From the NCBI RefSeq assembly GCF_003594915.1, contig NZ_QZCS01000021.1, forward strand, positions 1 through 55,984: a stretch of DNA of 55,984 bases. Reading direction: 5' to 3'. Shown here one piece after another: positions 1 through 10,941 of the stretch (positions are counted from its first letter, which is position 1; each line of letters begins with the position of its first letter). The position numbers were made by a program, and so were the translations under genes. The notes below the pieces were generated by a model that was not told where the DNA came from, did not search any database, and saw nothing but the letters and a program-made list of their open reading frames with translations. The DNA is from Enterobacter chuandaensis. Its GTDB lineage: Bacteria; Pseudomonadota; Gammaproteobacteria; Enterobacterales; Enterobacteriaceae.

Positions 1-1047
1 TTCAACTAATTGAGCTGATATGGACCAGCCAGAACAGTTTTTCTGTAGGTGAACCCCATTCGTACAGATGTAGCGAGCACTACCATGATTCATGAAGGAA
101 TGCATCGTTCCTCCACATTTATTACACCGTAACACCTGTAGCCCTGACAACAATTTGATTTCTTCTGCTTTGTCTTTCTTAGCTTTGTAGTTGTTTTGTT
201 GCTTACGTTCAGCCAGCGTTAAAAACTCTGCTTCATCTTTACACAACCACGGATAGTAGTTATCAAGTTTGTAAGTAGCACCACCGACATTGATAGTCCT
301 TTCCCCAATCAACGCACGATTATCACGCATTTTCTTTAAAACTTGATAATCCCACTCCTTACCCTTTAAACCGTTAGGATATTTTTCATCGAGATAACGC
401 TTTACTGTATAGATGCCATTCCCATCTAAAAACATGTCTATAGCTTCGCGGGCGATACTCCAGTAAACCGGATGTTCTTTAACCGCTTCATATTGCGAAC
501 CTGAATCATCTATCCAAAACGGATGGCGACCAACTGACTTAATGTTTATTGGCAATCCTGCTTTATGACGTTCGACCAAAGCAACAACATTGCCTATAGT
601 CCTGTTTGATTTCGTTTCTGATTCTTCATTGGCACGACTGAACAACAGTAGTGAAATCATTAATTCTGTTGGGTTTTTGTTTACAGAATCAAGTGTATAT
701 ACCCGCTGATCCATGCCTGTGACGAGTGTCAAACCTAACTCTAACAATTCAATAAACAGTTTCTGTGCAGTAGTTACATTCTGTCTTGTAATGCGGTCCA
801 GATTTTCCACGTATAGCCAGGAATCAGAGGCAATAGCTCCTTGTTTAACTGCATCTATAAAATCCCCTAATTTTCCTGTGCTGGTATTCTTGCCACGAAA
901 AGCACTGACGCCTGGATCTTCGATCTCAACCATTTCCAGCCCAGCATCAGCCGCATATGCTTTCGCGGCTGCAAGCTGCCTGTTTCTGGTTGTCCCTTTG
1001 TCCTGGCGATCTGTTGACCACCTGATGTAGCTATAAAGTTGCGGCAT
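1..1047 (-). CDS. Large serine recombinase (integrase), partial, runs off the left edge
   Basis: The reading frame is open for 349 codons from ATG at 1047 down to base 1 with no stop, so the C terminus lies outside the window. The N terminus has the serine-recombinase motif Y7-I-R9-W-S11 with S11 as the probable nucleophile, and ENLDRITRQ further on matches the conserved DRxxR region. A Recombinase domain follows, then a zinc-ribbon start CNKCGG and further cysteines near the window edge. A GGGGA ribosome binding site lies 8 bases before the ATG. The gene diverges from rimO with only 31 bases between the two starts, as expected for an integrase sitting at its own attachment site. Composition is AT-richer than rimO. 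Family assignment is firm; exact integrase type is not known. Confidence 0.9.
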   Translation of the reverse strand, partial: MPQLYSYIRWSTDRQDKGTTRNRQLAAAKAYAADAGLEMVEIEDPGVSAFRGKNTSTGKLGDFIDAVKQGAIASDSWLYVENLDRITRQNVTTAQKLFIELLELGLTLVTGMDQRVYTLDSVNKNPTELMISLLLFSRANEESETKSNRTIGNVVALVERHKAGLPINIKSVGRHPFWIDDSGSQYEAVKEHPVYWSIAREAIDMFLDGNGIYTVKRYLDEKYPNGLKGKEWDYQVLKKMRDNRALIGERTINVGGATYKLDNYYPWLCKDEAEFLTLAERKQQNNYKAKKDKAEEIKLLSGLQVLRCNKCGGTMHSFMNHGSARYICTNGVHLQKNCSGWSISAQLVE

Positions 1048-1050
1048 CTA

Positions 1051-1056
1051 TATAAT
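1051..1056 (+). promoter_or_regulatory. Possible element-supplied -10 box for rimO
   Basis: A perfect TATAAT lies 23 bases before the TTG start of rimO. It would give a leader of about 16 bases. No good -35 hexamer is visible 16 to 18 bases upstream, so this is a tentative call. If real, the promoter lies within the first codons and leader of the divergent recombinase gene and is provided by the inserted element. Confidence 0.35.
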
Positions 1057-1078
1057 CCCCGGCAATGTGAGCAACTGA

Positions 1079-2398
1079 TTGTACAAAAAAATGTCTAAGA
1101 TTGGATTTATATCATTAGGGTGCCCGAAAAACCTGGTGGATTCAGAACGCATCCTGACCGAACTGCGCACCGAGGGCTATGACGTGGTGCCAAGCTACGA
1201 CAACGCCGATATGGTGATCGTTAACACCTGCGGGTTTATCGACAGCGCGGTTCAGGAGTCCCTGGAAGCCATCGGTGAAGCCCTGACGGAAAACGGCAAA
1301 GTGATTGTTACCGGCTGCCTGGGCGCGAAAGTGGACCAGATCCGCGAAGTGCACCCGAAGGTGCTGGAGATCACCGGCCCGCACAGCTACGAGCAGGTGC
1401 TGGAACATGTTCATCACTACGTGCCAAAACCGAAGCACAACCCGTTCCTGAGCCTGGTGCCGGAACAGGGCGTGAAGCTGACGCCGCGTCACTACGCCTA
1501 CCTGAAAATTTCCGAAGGCTGCAACCATCGTTGCACCTTCTGCATCATCCCATCCATGCGTGGCGATCTGGTGAGCCGTCCGATTGGCGAAGTGCTGGCG
1601 GAAGCGAAACGTCTGGCTGACGCGGGCGTGAAGGAGCTGCTGGTCATCTCCCAGGACACCTCGGCCTATGGCGTGGACGTTAAACACCGCTCCGGTTTCC
1701 ACAACGGCGAGCCGGTGAAAACCAGCATGGTGGGCCTGTGTGAGCAGCTGTCTAAGCTCGGTATCTGGACGCGTCTGCACTACGTCTACCCTTACCCGCA
1801 CGTTGACGACGTGATCCCGCTGATGGCGGAAGGCAAAATTCTGCCGTACCTGGATATCCCGCTGCAGCACGCCAGCCCGCGTATCCTGAAGCTGATGAAG
1901 CGTCCTGGCTCCGTTGACCGCCAGCTGGCGCGCATCAAGCAGTGGCGTGAGATCTGCCCGGAACTGACCCTGCGCTCCACCTTCATCGTCGGCTTCCCGG
2001 GTGAAACCGAAGAAGATTTCCAGATGCTGCTCGACTTCCTGAAAGAAGCGCGTCTCGACCGCGTAGGCTGCTTCAAGTACAGCCCGGTAGAAGGTGCAAC
2101 CGCCAACGAGCTGGCGGATCAGGTGCCGGAAGAGGTGAAAGAAGAGCGCTGGAACCGCTTCATGCAGCTGCAGCAGCAGATCTCTGCTGAGCGTCTGCAG
2201 GAGAAAGTGGGCCGTGAGATCATGGTTATCATCGACGAGGTGGACGAAGAAGGCGCGATTGGCCGCAGCATGGCGGACGCCCCTGAAATCGACGGCGCGG
2301 TGTACCTGAACGGCGAAACCAGCGTTAAGCCGGGTGATATTATTCGCGTGAAGGTTGAAAACGCGGATGAATATGACCTGTGGGGTAGCCGGGTTTAA
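1079..2398 (+). CDS. rimO: Ribosomal protein S12 methylthiotransferase RimO, N terminus replaced by element DNA
   Basis: RimO is a radical-SAM enzyme that adds a methylthio group to the beta carbon of an aspartate in ribosomal protein S12. The UPF0004 domain cysteines are present in LGCPKN, NTCGF and TGCLG; the radical-SAM triad is in CNHRCTFC; a TRAM domain forms the C terminus ending in WGSRV. From the LGCPKN cysteine onward it closely follows E. coli RimO. The start is unusual: instead of MSKVTPQPKIGFVSLG the protein begins [14 protein letters not shown], with foreign codon usage up to the first Fe-S cysteine. TTG 1079 has a GTGAG sequence 7 bases upstream; ATG 1091 is in frame but lacks a well-spaced RBS. 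The gene should be functional because all cysteines are retained. Confidence 0.95.
   Translation: MYKKMSKIGFISLGCPKNLVDSERILTELRTEGYDVVPSYDNADMVIVNTCGFIDSAVQESLEAIGEALTENGKVIVTGCLGAKVDQIREVHPKVLEITGPHSYEQVLEHVHHYVPKPKHNPFLSLVPEQGVKLTPRHYAYLKISEGCNHRCTFCIIPSMRGDLVSRPIGEVLAEAKRLADAGVKELLVISQDTSAYGVDVKHRSGFHNGEPVKTSMVGLCEQLSKLGIWTRLHYVYPYPHVDDVIPLMAEGKILPYLDIPLQHASPRILKLMKRPGSVDRQLARIKQWREICPELTLRSTFIVGFPGETEEDFQMLLDFLKEARLDRVGCFKYSPVEGATANELADQVPEEVKEERWNRFMQLQQQISAERLQEKVGREIMVIIDEVDEEGAIGRSMADAPEIDGAVYLNGETSVKPGDIIRVKVENADEYDLWGSRV
1094..1130 (+). other. Attachment-site junction (att half) of the left element inside rimO codons
   Basis: Codons for KIGFISLG here are AT-rich (ATT GGA TTT ATA TCA TTA GGG), while from TGC CCG AAA AAC CTG onward they have normal host usage. 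The switch marks the crossover near the GG-TGCCC sequence at about 1116-1122. The other junction lies left of the window, so the core cannot be delimited. The boundary is inferred from codon use and from the known RimO N terminus. Confidence 0.6.
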
Positions 2399-2413
2399 TC
2401 TCACCCCTCTGTT

Positions 2414-2446
2414 GTAGGCCGGGTAAGGCGTAGCCGCCACCCGGCA
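2414..2446. repeat. REP-type palindrome between convergent rimO and gsiD
   Basis: The sequence GCCGGGTAAGGCG followed by CGCCACCCGGC folds into a stem. It is the enterobacterial REP/BIME type and lies between two convergent genes, where it may help end transcription and protect messenger RNA 3' ends. Confidence 0.8.
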
Positions 2447-2458
2447 CATTTCACTGCA

Positions 2459-3370
2459 CTACCCCTTTATCCTCGGATCCAGCGCATCGCGCAGCCCGTC
2501 ACCCAGCAGGTTAAACGCCAGCACGGTCAGAAAAATCGCCAGACTCGGGAAGATCGCCACGTGTGGCGCAATCACCATATCCGCCCTCGCCTCGTTCAGC
2601 ATCGCGCCCCACTCCGGCGTCGGAGGCTGCGCGCCTAACCCCAGAAACGACAGGCTCGCCGCCGAAATAATCGACACGCCGATACGCATGGTGAAATAGA
2701 CCACGATGGACGACACCGTACCCGGTAGAATATGGCTGAACAGAATGGTAGCGTCGCTCGCCCCCATACTGCGGGCGGATTCGATAAAGGTCTGCTGCTT
2801 CAGCACCAGCGTGTTGCCGCGCACCAGACGGGCAAACGCCGGAATCGAAAAGACCGCGACCGCAATGATGACGTTCGCCATGCCGCTGCCCATGATCGCC
2901 ACCACGGCAATCGCCAGCAAAATGCCGGGGAAAGCAAACAGCACGTCACAGATGCGCATGATGATGCGGTCCCACCAGCCCTCATAATACCCGGCGACGA
3001 GCCCCAGCACGGTACCGATAGCCGCGCCGATCAGCACCGCGACGACTCCGGCGGCGAGCGAGATCTGCGCACCCACCAGCACGCGGCTAAAGATATCGCG
3101 GCCAAGCGAGTCCACGCCGAACCAGTGCAGCATTGAGGGGCCGTCGTTTAGACGGTCGTAGTCAAAATAGTTTTCCGCATCAAACGGCGCCACCCACGGC
3201 GCAATCACCGCCACCACAATCAGCAGCAGGACAAAGAGCCCCGCCGCCATCGCGACCGGCTGACGGCGAAAACGCCGCCAGAATTCAGACCACGGGGTGC
3301 GGACATGCTCCGGTTTGAGTCCCGGCATCGCGTTCAAAACGGCCTGACGCCGCCAGTTCAACAATCGCAT
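2459..3370 (-). CDS. gsiD: Glutathione ABC transporter permease GsiD
   Basis: Inner-membrane permease of the glutathione importer, 303 residues, equal to the E. coli protein. It begins [16 protein letters not shown] and has the N-terminal extension, six predicted membrane helices and the EAA loop ([14 protein letters not shown]) that contacts the ATPase. I chose ATG 3370 rather than the longer upstream frame because it matches the family start and sits 1 base after the gsiC stop codon, indicating translational coupling. Last gene of iaaA-gsiABCD. Confidence 0.95.
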   Translation of the reverse strand: MRLLNWRRQAVLNAMPGLKPEHVRTPWSEFWRRFRRQPVAMAAGLFVLLLIVVAVIAPWVAPFDAENYFDYDRLNDGPSMLHWFGVDSLGRDIFSRVLVGAQISLAAGVVAVLIGAAIGTVLGLVAGYYEGWWDRIIMRICDVLFAFPGILLAIAVVAIMGSGMANVIIAVAVFSIPAFARLVRGNTLVLKQQTFIESARSMGASDATILFSHILPGTVSSIVVYFTMRIGVSIISAASLSFLGLGAQPPTPEWGAMLNEARADMVIAPHVAIFPSLAIFLTVLAFNLLGDGLRDALDPRIKG

Positions 3371-3371
3371 C

Positions 3372-4292
3372 TTACTTATACCTGATGGCCGGGTTAATGG
3401 CGGCGTAGAGCACGTCAACCACTAAGTTGATAAGAATAAATTCCAGCGAGAATAGCAGGACTTCCGCCTGTATCACCGGGTAGTCACGCATCTCGACGGA
3501 ATCGACCAGCAGGCGTCCCAGCCCCGGCCAGTTGAAGACCTTTTCCACAACGATAGAGCCGCCGAGCAGGAAGCCAAACTGCAGCCCCATCATCGTCACC
3601 ACCGGGATCATCGCATTGCGGAACCCGTGCTTGAGAATGACCCACTTCTCGCTGACCCCTTTCGCCCGCGCGGTGCGAATATAATCTTCGCTCAGCACGT
3701 CAACGAACGAGGCGCGGGTAAAGCGGGCCATCACCGCCGACACGGCAGCCCCCAGCGTCATGGAAGGCAGGATGTAATGCTTCCAGGTATCGGCCCCGAC
3801 GGTCGGCAGCCAGCCCAGTTCAACGGAGAAGATCTGCATCAGCAGCATCCCCAGCGCGAACGCCGGGAAGGAGATGCCGGTCACCGCCAGCGCCATGCCG
3901 AGCTTGTCCGGCCAGCGGTTGCGCCAGACGGCCGCAATAATCCCCGCGCCAAGCCCAAACACCACCGCCCAGCCCATGCTGGCAATCGTTAACCAGAACG
4001 TCGGCATAAAGCGGCTGGCAATCTCCTCCGACACTGGACGGCGCGACACCATCGAGATACCAAAATCGCCCTGCAGAACATTGCACATATAGTGCAGAAA
4101 TTGCATATACAGCGGCTGGTCGAGGCCCAGCTGTTTACGCACCAGCTCAATGACGGTGGCATCCGCTTCGGGCCCTGCAACCAGGCGCGCCGGATCGCCC
4201 GGCAGCATATGGACAAATAAAAACACCAGCACCGCCACAATCAGCAGCGTCGGAATAAGCCCCAGCAGGCGTTTACAAACATAATTCAGCAT
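3372..4292 (-). CDS. gsiC: Glutathione ABC transporter permease GsiC
   Basis: Partner permease of GsiD, 306 residues, the standard length. It shows the binding-protein-dependent transport (DppB-type) layout: first helix near residues 9-30, a long periplasmic segment, then five helices with an EAA motif around [13 protein letters not shown]. It starts 5 bases after gsiB, so the genes are translated from one transcript. Confidence 0.95.
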   Translation of the reverse strand: MLNYVCKRLLGLIPTLLIVAVLVFLFVHMLPGDPARLVAGPEADATVIELVRKQLGLDQPLYMQFLHYMCNVLQGDFGISMVSRRPVSEEIASRFMPTFWLTIASMGWAVVFGLGAGIIAAVWRNRWPDKLGMALAVTGISFPAFALGMLLMQIFSVELGWLPTVGADTWKHYILPSMTLGAAVSAVMARFTRASFVDVLSEDYIRTARAKGVSEKWVILKHGFRNAMIPVVTMMGLQFGFLLGGSIVVEKVFNWPGLGRLLVDSVEMRDYPVIQAEVLLFSLEFILINLVVDVLYAAINPAIRYK

Positions 4293-4297
4293 GAGGT

Positions 4298-5836
4298 TTA
4301 TTTTAGATCCGCATCGTCAAAGCTAAAGCCCGTATCCGGCATGATGTAGAACCCGGTCAGCGCTTTGTTATGGGCTGAGACCAGTTTCTCCACCACCAGC
4401 GGCACCCACGGCGACTCTTTCCAGATAATGTCCTGCGCGTCTTTGTAGAGGCGGGCTTTCTCTTCCGGTTTCGTCGTTTTCAGGGCATCGGCCAGGTCTT
4501 TGTCCACCTGCGGATTACTGTAAAATGCGGTGTTGAACAGGGTTGGCGGCCAGTTCTGCGAGGCAAACAGCGGCGACAGCGCCCAGTCGGCTTCCCCGGT
4601 CGAAGCCGTCCAGCCGGTGTAGAACATCCGCACGCCGCTCTCTTTCTGTCCTTTCCCCTCAACCTCTGCCGCACGCTGTCCGGCATCCATCGCGGTGACC
4701 TGCGCCTTAATACCGACCTGCGCCAGCTGCTGCTGGGTGAACTGCAGCACCTTCTGGGCGGTACTGTGATTATGCGACGACCACAGCGTGGTGCTGAAGC
4801 CGTTCGGGAAGCCCGCCTCTTTCAGAAGCTCGCGCGCTTTGGCCGGATCGTACGGCCACGGCTGATAGCTTTGCGCATACGCAATAGACGGCGGCAGCAC
4901 GCCGGTCGCAGGAGTGGCATAGCCCGCAAAGGCGACCTTCACCAGCGCCTGACGGTTAATGGCATAGTTGATGGCCTCACGCACCTTCGGGTTATCGAAC
5001 GGTTTTTGCGTAACGTTCATGCTGATGTAGCGCTGCATGATCGACGGGCTGGCGACCAGCTCCAGCTTGCTGTTTTTCTGCAATATCGCGGCCTGCTCAT
5101 ACGGGATCGGGAAGGCAAACTGCGCCTCGCCGGTTTGCAGCATCGCCGCGCGGGTATTGTTGTCCACCACCGGGTGCCAGGTGATGGTGTCGAGCTTCGG
5201 CAGCCCCTGCTGCCAGTAGCCAGCGAATTTCTTCACCTTCACAAAGTCGGTCTGATTCCAGGTCACCAGCTCATACGGGCCAGTACCGACCGGGTGAAAA
5301 CCGATCTCTTTACCGTATTTTTTCAGCGCGGCGGGGGAAATCATCGCCGTCGCCGGATGCGCCAGAATGTTGATAAACGCCGAGAATGGCTCTTTCAGAG
5401 TAATTTTTACCGTCGCCGGATCCACCGCCTCGGTGCTGGCGATATTTTTATACAGGTTATAGCGCTTGAGGCTGTTTTGAGGATTGCTGGCACGGTCGAG
5501 GTTGACCTTCACCGCCTCCGCATTGAAATCAGTCCCGTCCTGGAACTTCACGCCGGAACGGAGCTTGATGGTATAAACCAGCCCGTCGTCGGACACGGTG
5601 TACCCCTCCGCCAGCACATTTTTCAGCTTCATCTCTCTGTCGAGACCAAACAGCCCCTGATAGAACGATTTCGCCACCGCCTGGGAGAGCGTGTCGTTGG
5701 CGTCGTACGGATCGAGCGTGGTGAAATTGGAGCCGACGGCAACCACCACATCTTTGGCAGCGAACGCGGGGGCAGCGGCCAGGGCTGCCGTCATGCTCGC
5801 GGCTAACAACCATCTACGCGCTACAAATGTAACCAT
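4298..5836 (-). CDS. gsiB: Glutathione-binding periplasmic protein GsiB
   Basis: Solute-binding protein (family 5, peptide/nickel type) that delivers glutathione to GsiCD. A signal peptide ends at AAPAFA before AKDVVVAVG. The mature protein has the typical SBP_bac_5 pattern, for example [38 protein letters not shown] and the [11 protein letters not shown] turn. It is 512 residues, as in relatives. The gene follows gsiA by 23 bases. Confidence 0.95.
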   Translation of the reverse strand: MVTFVARRWLLAASMTAALAAAPAFAAKDVVVAVGSNFTTLDPYDANDTLSQAVAKSFYQGLFGLDREMKLKNVLAEGYTVSDDGLVYTIKLRSGVKFQDGTDFNAEAVKVNLDRASNPQNSLKRYNLYKNIASTEAVDPATVKITLKEPFSAFINILAHPATAMISPAALKKYGKEIGFHPVGTGPYELVTWNQTDFVKVKKFAGYWQQGLPKLDTITWHPVVDNNTRAAMLQTGEAQFAFPIPYEQAAILQKNSKLELVASPSIMQRYISMNVTQKPFDNPKVREAINYAINRQALVKVAFAGYATPATGVLPPSIAYAQSYQPWPYDPAKARELLKEAGFPNGFSTTLWSSHNHSTAQKVLQFTQQQLAQVGIKAQVTAMDAGQRAAEVEGKGQKESGVRMFYTGWTASTGEADWALSPLFASQNWPPTLFNTAFYSNPQVDKDLADALKTTKPEEKARLYKDAQDIIWKESPWVPLVVEKLVSAHNKALTGFYIMPDTGFSFDDADLK

Positions 5837-5859
5837 TGTGTTCTCCAGCCTGTTGTAAG

Positions 5860-7731
5860 TTATAACCGCGAAAACGCATTGTCCTGACGCGGGGGAGCGA
5901 CGAAATGACCTGGCCCGACCTCGCGCAGCGTCACGCGCTCCACGGCCTCGCCGCGTTTACGAATATTGCTCGGCATTTCATCCTGCAGCAGCACGCGCTG
6001 GCCGTGACGGTGCGCGGGATCGGCAACCGGGACCGCCGCGATCAGCTTGCGGGTGTACGGGTGCTGCGGGTTCTCAAACACCGCCCTTCGCGGGCCAATC
6101 TCCACGATTTGCCCCATAAACATCACCGCCACGCGATGGCTGATGCGTTCTACTACCGCCATATCGTGCGAGATAAACAGGAAGGCGATTCCCATATCCC
6201 GCTGTAAATCCAGCAGTAAGTTGATGATTTGCGCCCGGATAGAGACATCCAGCGCCGAGACCGACTCATCGGCAATCACCACTTTCGGGTTAAGCGCCAG
6301 CGCGCGGGCGATGCAGATACGCTGCCGCTGTCCGCCGGAAAACTCGTGCGGGTAACGCCAGGCATGTTCCGGCTTCAGGCCGACGCGCTCCAGCAGCCAG
6401 GCCACGCGGCGCTGTGCCGCTTCGCCGTCGAGCAGGTTATGCACCCGCAGCGGCTCCATGATCGAGTACCCTACCGTATGTCGCGGATCGAGGGAGGCAT
6501 ACGGATCCTGGAAGATAAACTGAATATCCCGGCGGACCGCCTGTAATTTATTATCCGGCAGGATGTCGATACGTTCACCGTTAAAGGTTATCGTCCCCTC
6601 CTGCGTCTCCACGAGCCTGAGCAGCGCCCGCCCGGTGGTGGATTTCCCGCAGCCGGATTCCCCTACCAGCGCCAGCGTTTCACCCGGCCAGAGATCGAAA
6701 CTGACGTTTTCCACCGCATGCACTTCGCGCTTCAGGCGGTTGAAAATTCCGCTGCGCAGCGGAAAGCGGGTCACCAGATTGCGTACTTCGAGTATCGGTT
6801 TGCCCGGCACCACGGTGTCCTGCTCGCGTTCATCCTCCTGCGGCTCTGTCGCCTCCAGGGAAATCAGCGGAAAGCGGCGCGGCAAATCGCTGCCGTTCAT
6901 CGCCCCAAGGCGCGGCACCGCCGCCAGCAGCGCGTTGGTGTAAGGATGCACGGGCGCGTGGAAAATCTGCTCAACCGGGCCAGTTTCCACCGCGCTGCCC
7001 TTGTGCATCACCAGCACCCGATCGGCGATATCGGCGACCACGCCCATATCGTGGGTGATGAAAATCACCCCCATCTCCATCTCCTGCTGCAGCACTTTGA
7101 TGAGCTGCAGGATCTGCGCCTGAATCGTCACGTCCAGCGCCGTTGTCGGTTCATCGGCAATCAGCACCGCCGGACGGCAGGAAAGCGCCATGGCAATCAT
7201 TACCCGCTGGCGCATGCCGCCGGAAAGCTGATGCGGATAGCGTCCCAGAATGGCCTGAGCCTCCGGAATGCGTACCAGCTCCAGCATTCGTCGGGCCTCT
7301 TTGAGCGCCTCATCGCCGCTCAGCCCCTGATGCAGCCGTATGGACTCGGCAATTTGCTCCCCGACCGGGAAAACCGGGTTGAGCGAGGTCATCGGCTCCT
7401 GGAAGATCATCGCAATATCCGCCCCGCGCACGCCCTGCATCTGCGCGTCACTCAGCTCGTTGACATCAATGACCTGACGGTTACGGCGGCGCAGGAGCAT
7501 TTTCTCACTGCTGATTTGCCCGCCCGTCTGTTCCAGCAGGCGCATCAGCGCCAGCGCGGTGACCGATTTACCGGAACCGGACTCGCCAACAATCGCCAGC
7601 GTCTCGCCGCGCCTGAGCGAGAACGATAAATTTTGTACTGCGGGGATGAACTGCCGCTCTTCCTGAAACGCAATATTCAGTTGGTGGACAGCCAGCACTT
7701 CGCAGTTGTCCAGCTCTTCACGATGCGGCAC
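5860..7731 (-). CDS. gsiA: Glutathione ABC transporter ATPase GsiA (double ABC domain)
   Basis: A 623-residue fusion of two ABC ATPase domains that powers GsiCD. Domain 1 has Walker A GESGSGKS near residue 55, signature LSGGMRQR and Walker B AVLIADEP; domain 2 has Walker A GESGCGKS near residue 355, signature FSGGQRQR and Walker B VVIADES. The last motif has S where domain 1 has P, as in the known GsiA family. It starts 11 bases after iaaA. Confidence 0.95.
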   Translation of the reverse strand: MPHREELDNCEVLAVHQLNIAFQEERQFIPAVQNLSFSLRRGETLAIVGESGSGKSVTALALMRLLEQTGGQISSEKMLLRRRNRQVIDVNELSDAQMQGVRGADIAMIFQEPMTSLNPVFPVGEQIAESIRLHQGLSGDEALKEARRMLELVRIPEAQAILGRYPHQLSGGMRQRVMIAMALSCRPAVLIADEPTTALDVTIQAQILQLIKVLQQEMEMGVIFITHDMGVVADIADRVLVMHKGSAVETGPVEQIFHAPVHPYTNALLAAVPRLGAMNGSDLPRRFPLISLEATEPQEDEREQDTVVPGKPILEVRNLVTRFPLRSGIFNRLKREVHAVENVSFDLWPGETLALVGESGCGKSTTGRALLRLVETQEGTITFNGERIDILPDNKLQAVRRDIQFIFQDPYASLDPRHTVGYSIMEPLRVHNLLDGEAAQRRVAWLLERVGLKPEHAWRYPHEFSGGQRQRICIARALALNPKVVIADESVSALDVSIRAQIINLLLDLQRDMGIAFLFISHDMAVVERISHRVAVMFMGQIVEIGPRRAVFENPQHPYTRKLIAAVPVADPAHRHGQRVLLQDEMPSNIRKRGEAVERVTLREVGPGHFVAPPRQDNAFSRL

Positions 7732-7742
7732 GCGTAGCCCCC

Positions 7743-8681
7743 TTATTCACGATAGATGCCCGTACTCGGCTCATCACCGGCATAACCCCAGGCGCGGTAC
7801 ATACCTTCGCTGTTGAACGGCAGGGACACGTTGCCCTCACGATCCACCGCAATCAGCCCACCGACGCCGCCCAGCGCAGGCAGCTTCTCCATCACTACGC
7901 GCTCGCAGGCCTCGTTCAGGCTCAGTCCGCCGTAATCCATCAGCGCGGTGATGTCGTAGGCCGCGAGGGCGCGTATAAATACTTCCCCGGTGCCGGTACA
8001 CGACACCGCCGCCGTGGCGTTATTGGCATAGCACCCTGCGCCAGGCAGCGGGCTGTCGCCGACGCGCCCGGGGAGCTTGTTGGTCATACCGCCCGTTGAC
8101 GTCGCCGCCGCGAGGTTACCGGCTTTATCAAGCGCCACCGCGCCGACCGTGCCCATTTTGGTGGTTTCATCCAGCGGCGCAGCATGGTCAAGCTGCGTCA
8201 TGCCCGCCGTGCGGTCTTCCAACAGCTGCTGATAGCGTTCTTCCGTGGAAAACAGATCCGGCGATACCGGTTCCATTCCGTGCTCAAAGGCAAATTTCTC
8301 CGCCCCGGCGCCCGCCAGCAGAACGTGCGGGCTCTCCTCCATCACCAGACGCGCCGCCAGCACCGGATTTCGCAGATGGCTCACGCCCGCCACGGCGCCC
8401 GCCTTGAGGGTGACACCGTCCATCACGCAGGCGTCCAGCTCGTGGGTTTCATCCCGGGTAAAGACCGAACCGATTCCGGCATTAAAGAGCGGACACTCTT
8501 CCAGCAGACGCACCGCTTCGGTGACCACATCCAGCGCGCTCTCGCCCGCTTCCAGCATTTTCTGGCCCGTTTCCACAATGGCGTACAGCGCGTCAATGTA
8601 GCGCTTTTCCTGCTCGGGACTGAGCTGTGCACGGGTGATTGCCCCTGCGCCGCCATGAATTGCGATTACCGCATTAACCAT
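7743..8681 (-). CDS. iaaA: Isoaspartyl peptidase / L-asparaginase IaaA
   Basis: Ntn hydrolase that removes isoaspartyl residues from dipeptides and hydrolyses asparagine. It matures by self-cleavage before a threonine: here [11 protein letters not shown] with T178 as new N-terminal nucleophile, followed by the substrate loop GRVGDSP and CTGTGE. The protein opens [18 protein letters not shown] 8681 was preferred over ATG 8687 and GTG 8690 because GGGTGA is 6 bases upstream and the family starts here. It ends at GIYRE, a few residues earlier than E. coli IaaA. First gene of the gsi operon. Confidence 0.93.
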   Translation of the reverse strand: MVNAVIAIHGGAGAITRAQLSPEQEKRYIDALYAIVETGQKMLEAGESALDVVTEAVRLLEECPLFNAGIGSVFTRDETHELDACVMDGVTLKAGAVAGVSHLRNPVLAARLVMEESPHVLLAGAGAEKFAFEHGMEPVSPDLFSTEERYQQLLEDRTAGMTQLDHAAPLDETTKMGTVGAVALDKAGNLAAATSTGGMTNKLPGRVGDSPLPGAGCYANNATAAVSCTGTGEVFIRALAAYDITALMDYGGLSLNEACERVVMEKLPALGGVGGLIAVDREGNVSLPFNSEGMYRAWGYAGDEPSTGIYRE

Positions 8682-8869
8682 TCGCATCACCCGTTAGCCT
8701 GATTCGCGGCTTTTTCTATAAATATCATTATCGTCGATGAAACTTCAGATGATTTTTGAATATAGAAAGACGCAACAGTGATGTAAAGCGTACAGCCATC
8801 GGGTCATACAGTTAGCCGCACTTTTCTGCCATAATGGGCGCTTTCGTTGTTACTCCGCAGGAGCCCACC

Positions 8870-10102
8870 ATGGATTTTACCGCCGGACTGATGCCGCTTG
8901 AGACGGCACTCTCGCAGATGCTTGACCGTATTTCTCCGCTGCATGACGTTGAGACGCTGCCGCTTGTGCGCTGTTTTGGTCGTATTGCCGCGCGCGATAT
9001 CGTCTCGCCGATGAACGTGCCGGGGTTCGATAACTCCGCGATGGACGGTTACGCGGTGCGCCTGGCGGATCTCCAGACGGGTAACGCCCTGCCGGTGGCG
9101 GGTAAAGCCTTTGCGGGCCAGCCGTTTGGCGGCGAATGGCCTGCGGGCACCTGCGTGCGCATTATGACCGGCGCGCCGGTTCCGGCTGGCTGCGACGCCG
9201 TGGTGATGCAGGAAGAGACCGAACAGACCGACGACGGCGTGCGTTTTACCGCCAGCGTTAAAGCGGGGCAGAATATTCGCCGTACCGGCGAGGACATTAC
9301 CCTTGGCGCAACGGTCTTTGCCGCCGGACAGAAATTGACGGTCGCTGAGCTGCCGGTGCTGGCGTCGCTCGGCATTGCCGATGTCGACGTTGTCCGCAAG
9401 GTGCGCGTGGCGGTCTTCTCTACCGGCGACGAGCTGCAGCTTCCGGGCCAGCCGCTGCAGGACGGTCAGATTTACGATACCAACCGCCTGGCGGTGCACC
9501 TGATGCTGGAGCAACTGGGCTGCGAGGTGATTAACCTGGGCATCATTCCTGACGATCCGGATAAACTGCGCGCGGCGTTTATCGAGGCGGACAAATCCGC
9601 CGACGTGGTTATCAGCTCCGGCGGCGTATCGGTTGGCGAAGCGGATTACACCAAAACCCTTCTTGAAGAGCTGGGCGAAATCGCCTTCTGGAAGCTGGCG
9701 ATTAAACCGGGTAAACCGTTCGCGTTTGGCAAGCTCACACACAGCTGGTTTTGCGGCCTGCCGGGTAACCCGGTCTCTGCGGCACTCACCTTCTACCAGC
9801 TCGCGATCCCGCTGCTGGCGAAGCTTTCAGGCAACAAAGCCAGCCCGCTGCCGGAACGCCTGCGCGTGCGTGCCGCCACGCGTCTGAAAAAATCACCGGG
9901 TCGCCTCGATTTCCAGCGCGGCATTCTGGCGCGCAACGCGGACGGCGAGCTCGAAGTGAGCACCACCGGCCACCAGGGCTCGCACATTTTCAGCTCCTTC
10001 AGCCAGGGCAACTGCTTTATCGTGCTGGAGCGCGAGCGCGGCAGCGTAGAGCCGGGCGAGTGGGTTGAGGTTGAGCGCTTTAACCACCTGTTCGGAGGCT
10101 GA
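8870..10102 (+). CDS. moeA: Molybdopterin molybdenumtransferase MoeA
   Basis: Inserts molybdate into adenylated molybdopterin in the last step of Mo-cofactor synthesis. The 410-residue protein has the MoeA domains: [14 protein letters not shown] in domain 1, the MoCF-binding domain with [21 protein letters not shown] and the [13 protein letters not shown] motif, and the C-terminal domain. ATG 8870 has GCAGGAG six bases upstream and matches the family; the upstream ATG at 8834 would add 12 unsupported residues. Divergent from iaaA. Confidence 0.96.
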   Translation: MDFTAGLMPLETALSQMLDRISPLHDVETLPLVRCFGRIAARDIVSPMNVPGFDNSAMDGYAVRLADLQTGNALPVAGKAFAGQPFGGEWPAGTCVRIMTGAPVPAGCDAVVMQEETEQTDDGVRFTASVKAGQNIRRTGEDITLGATVFAAGQKLTVAELPVLASLGIADVDVVRKVRVAVFSTGDELQLPGQPLQDGQIYDTNRLAVHLMLEQLGCEVINLGIIPDDPDKLRAAFIEADKSADVVISSGGVSVGEADYTKTLLEELGEIAFWKLAIKPGKPFAFGKLTHSWFCGLPGNPVSAALTFYQLAIPLLAKLSGNKASPLPERLRVRAATRLKKSPGRLDFQRGILARNADGELEVSTTGHQGSHIFSSFSQGNCFIVLERERGSVEPGEWVEVERFNHLFGG

Positions 10103-10103
10103 C

Positions 10104-10856
10104 ATGACGGTGGAGCTGAGCGACCAGGAGATGCTGCGCTACAACCGCCAGATTGTGCTGCGCGGGTTTGATTTCGAGGGCCAGGAAGCGCTTAAGGCAG
10201 CCAATGTGCTGGTTGTCGGTCTTGGCGGGCTGGGCTGCGCCGCCGCGCAGTACCTTACGGCGGCGGGCGTGGGCAGGATGACGCTGCTGGATTTCGATAC
10301 CGTGTCGGTGTCCAACCTGCAGCGCCAGACGCTGCACAGCGACGCGACGGTGGGCCAGCCAAAAGTGGAATCCGCCCGCACGGCGCTGGCGCGCATCAAC
10401 CCTCATTGTGAATTCACCCTGATTGACGCAATGCTGGATGACGACGCGCTGTCCGCGCAGATTGCGCAGCATGACCTGGTGCTGGACTGCACCGACAACG
10501 TGGCGATTCGTAACCAGCTGAACGCGGGCTGTTTTGCCCATAAAACCCCGCTGATTTCCGGGGCGGCGATCCGCATGGAGGGGCAAATCAGCGTCTTTAC
10601 CTACGCGGAAGGTGAACCCTGCTACCGCTGCCTGAGCCGCCTGTTTGGCGAAAACGCGCTAACCTGCGTCGAGGCGGGCGTGATGGCGCCGCTCGTCGGC
10701 GTGATTGGCTCACTGCAGGCGATGGAGGCGATCAAAGTGCTGGCGCGCTACGGCACGCCAGCGGCGGGGAAAATCGTGATGTATGACGCGATGACCTGCC
10801 AGTTCCGCGAGATAAAGCTGATGCGTAACCCGGGGTGTGAGGTTTGTAGCAAATAA
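10104..10856 (+). CDS. moeB: Molybdopterin-synthase adenylyltransferase MoeB
   Basis: E1-like enzyme that adenylates the C-terminal glycine of MoaD for sulfur loading. It has the nucleotide-binding loop VGLGGLGC, the DFDTVSVSNLQRQ segment with DxDxVxxSNLxRQ, the LDCTDN motif, and two CxxC zinc pairs (CYRC and CEVC near the end). The ATG follows the moeA stop by one base and has GGAGG 7 bases upstream, so moeAB is one operon. 250 residues. Confidence 0.96.
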   Translation: MTVELSDQEMLRYNRQIVLRGFDFEGQEALKAANVLVVGLGGLGCAAAQYLTAAGVGRMTLLDFDTVSVSNLQRQTLHSDATVGQPKVESARTALARINPHCEFTLIDAMLDDDALSAQIAQHDLVLDCTDNVAIRNQLNAGCFAHKTPLISGAAIRMEGQISVFTYAEGEPCYRCLSRLFGENALTCVEAGVMAPLVGVIGSLQAMEAIKVLARYGTPAAGKIVMYDAMTCQFREIKLMRNPGCEVCSK

Positions 10857-10859
10857 AAA

Positions 10860-10937
10860 GTCGGGTGGCGGCTCCGCCTTACCCGACCTACAACGGCTCG
10901 AACGTAGGCCGGGTAAGCGCCAGCGCCACCCGGCAAC
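10860..10937. repeat. Pair of REP-type palindromes (BIME-like) after moeB
   Basis: Two palindromic units in opposite orientation: 10860-10891 (CGGGTGGCGGCTCCGCC then TTACCCG) and 10904-10937 (GCCGGGTAAGCGCC then GCCACCCGGC). They lie between convergent moeB and fsaA and probably act as a transcript end for both. Confidence 0.8.
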
Positions 10938-10941
10938 AGCA

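Noticed and set aside
1079..1120. Altered RimO N terminus as a sequencing or assembly error
   Set aside because: The frame is kept, the change coincides with a recombinase gene and a codon-usage switch, and the same pattern occurs independently at ybiT with the displaced start still present.
1142..2449. 435-codon minus-strand frame opposite rimO
   Set aside because: Antisense shadow of rimO; histidine- and valine-rich composition typical of such shadows and no ribosome binding site.
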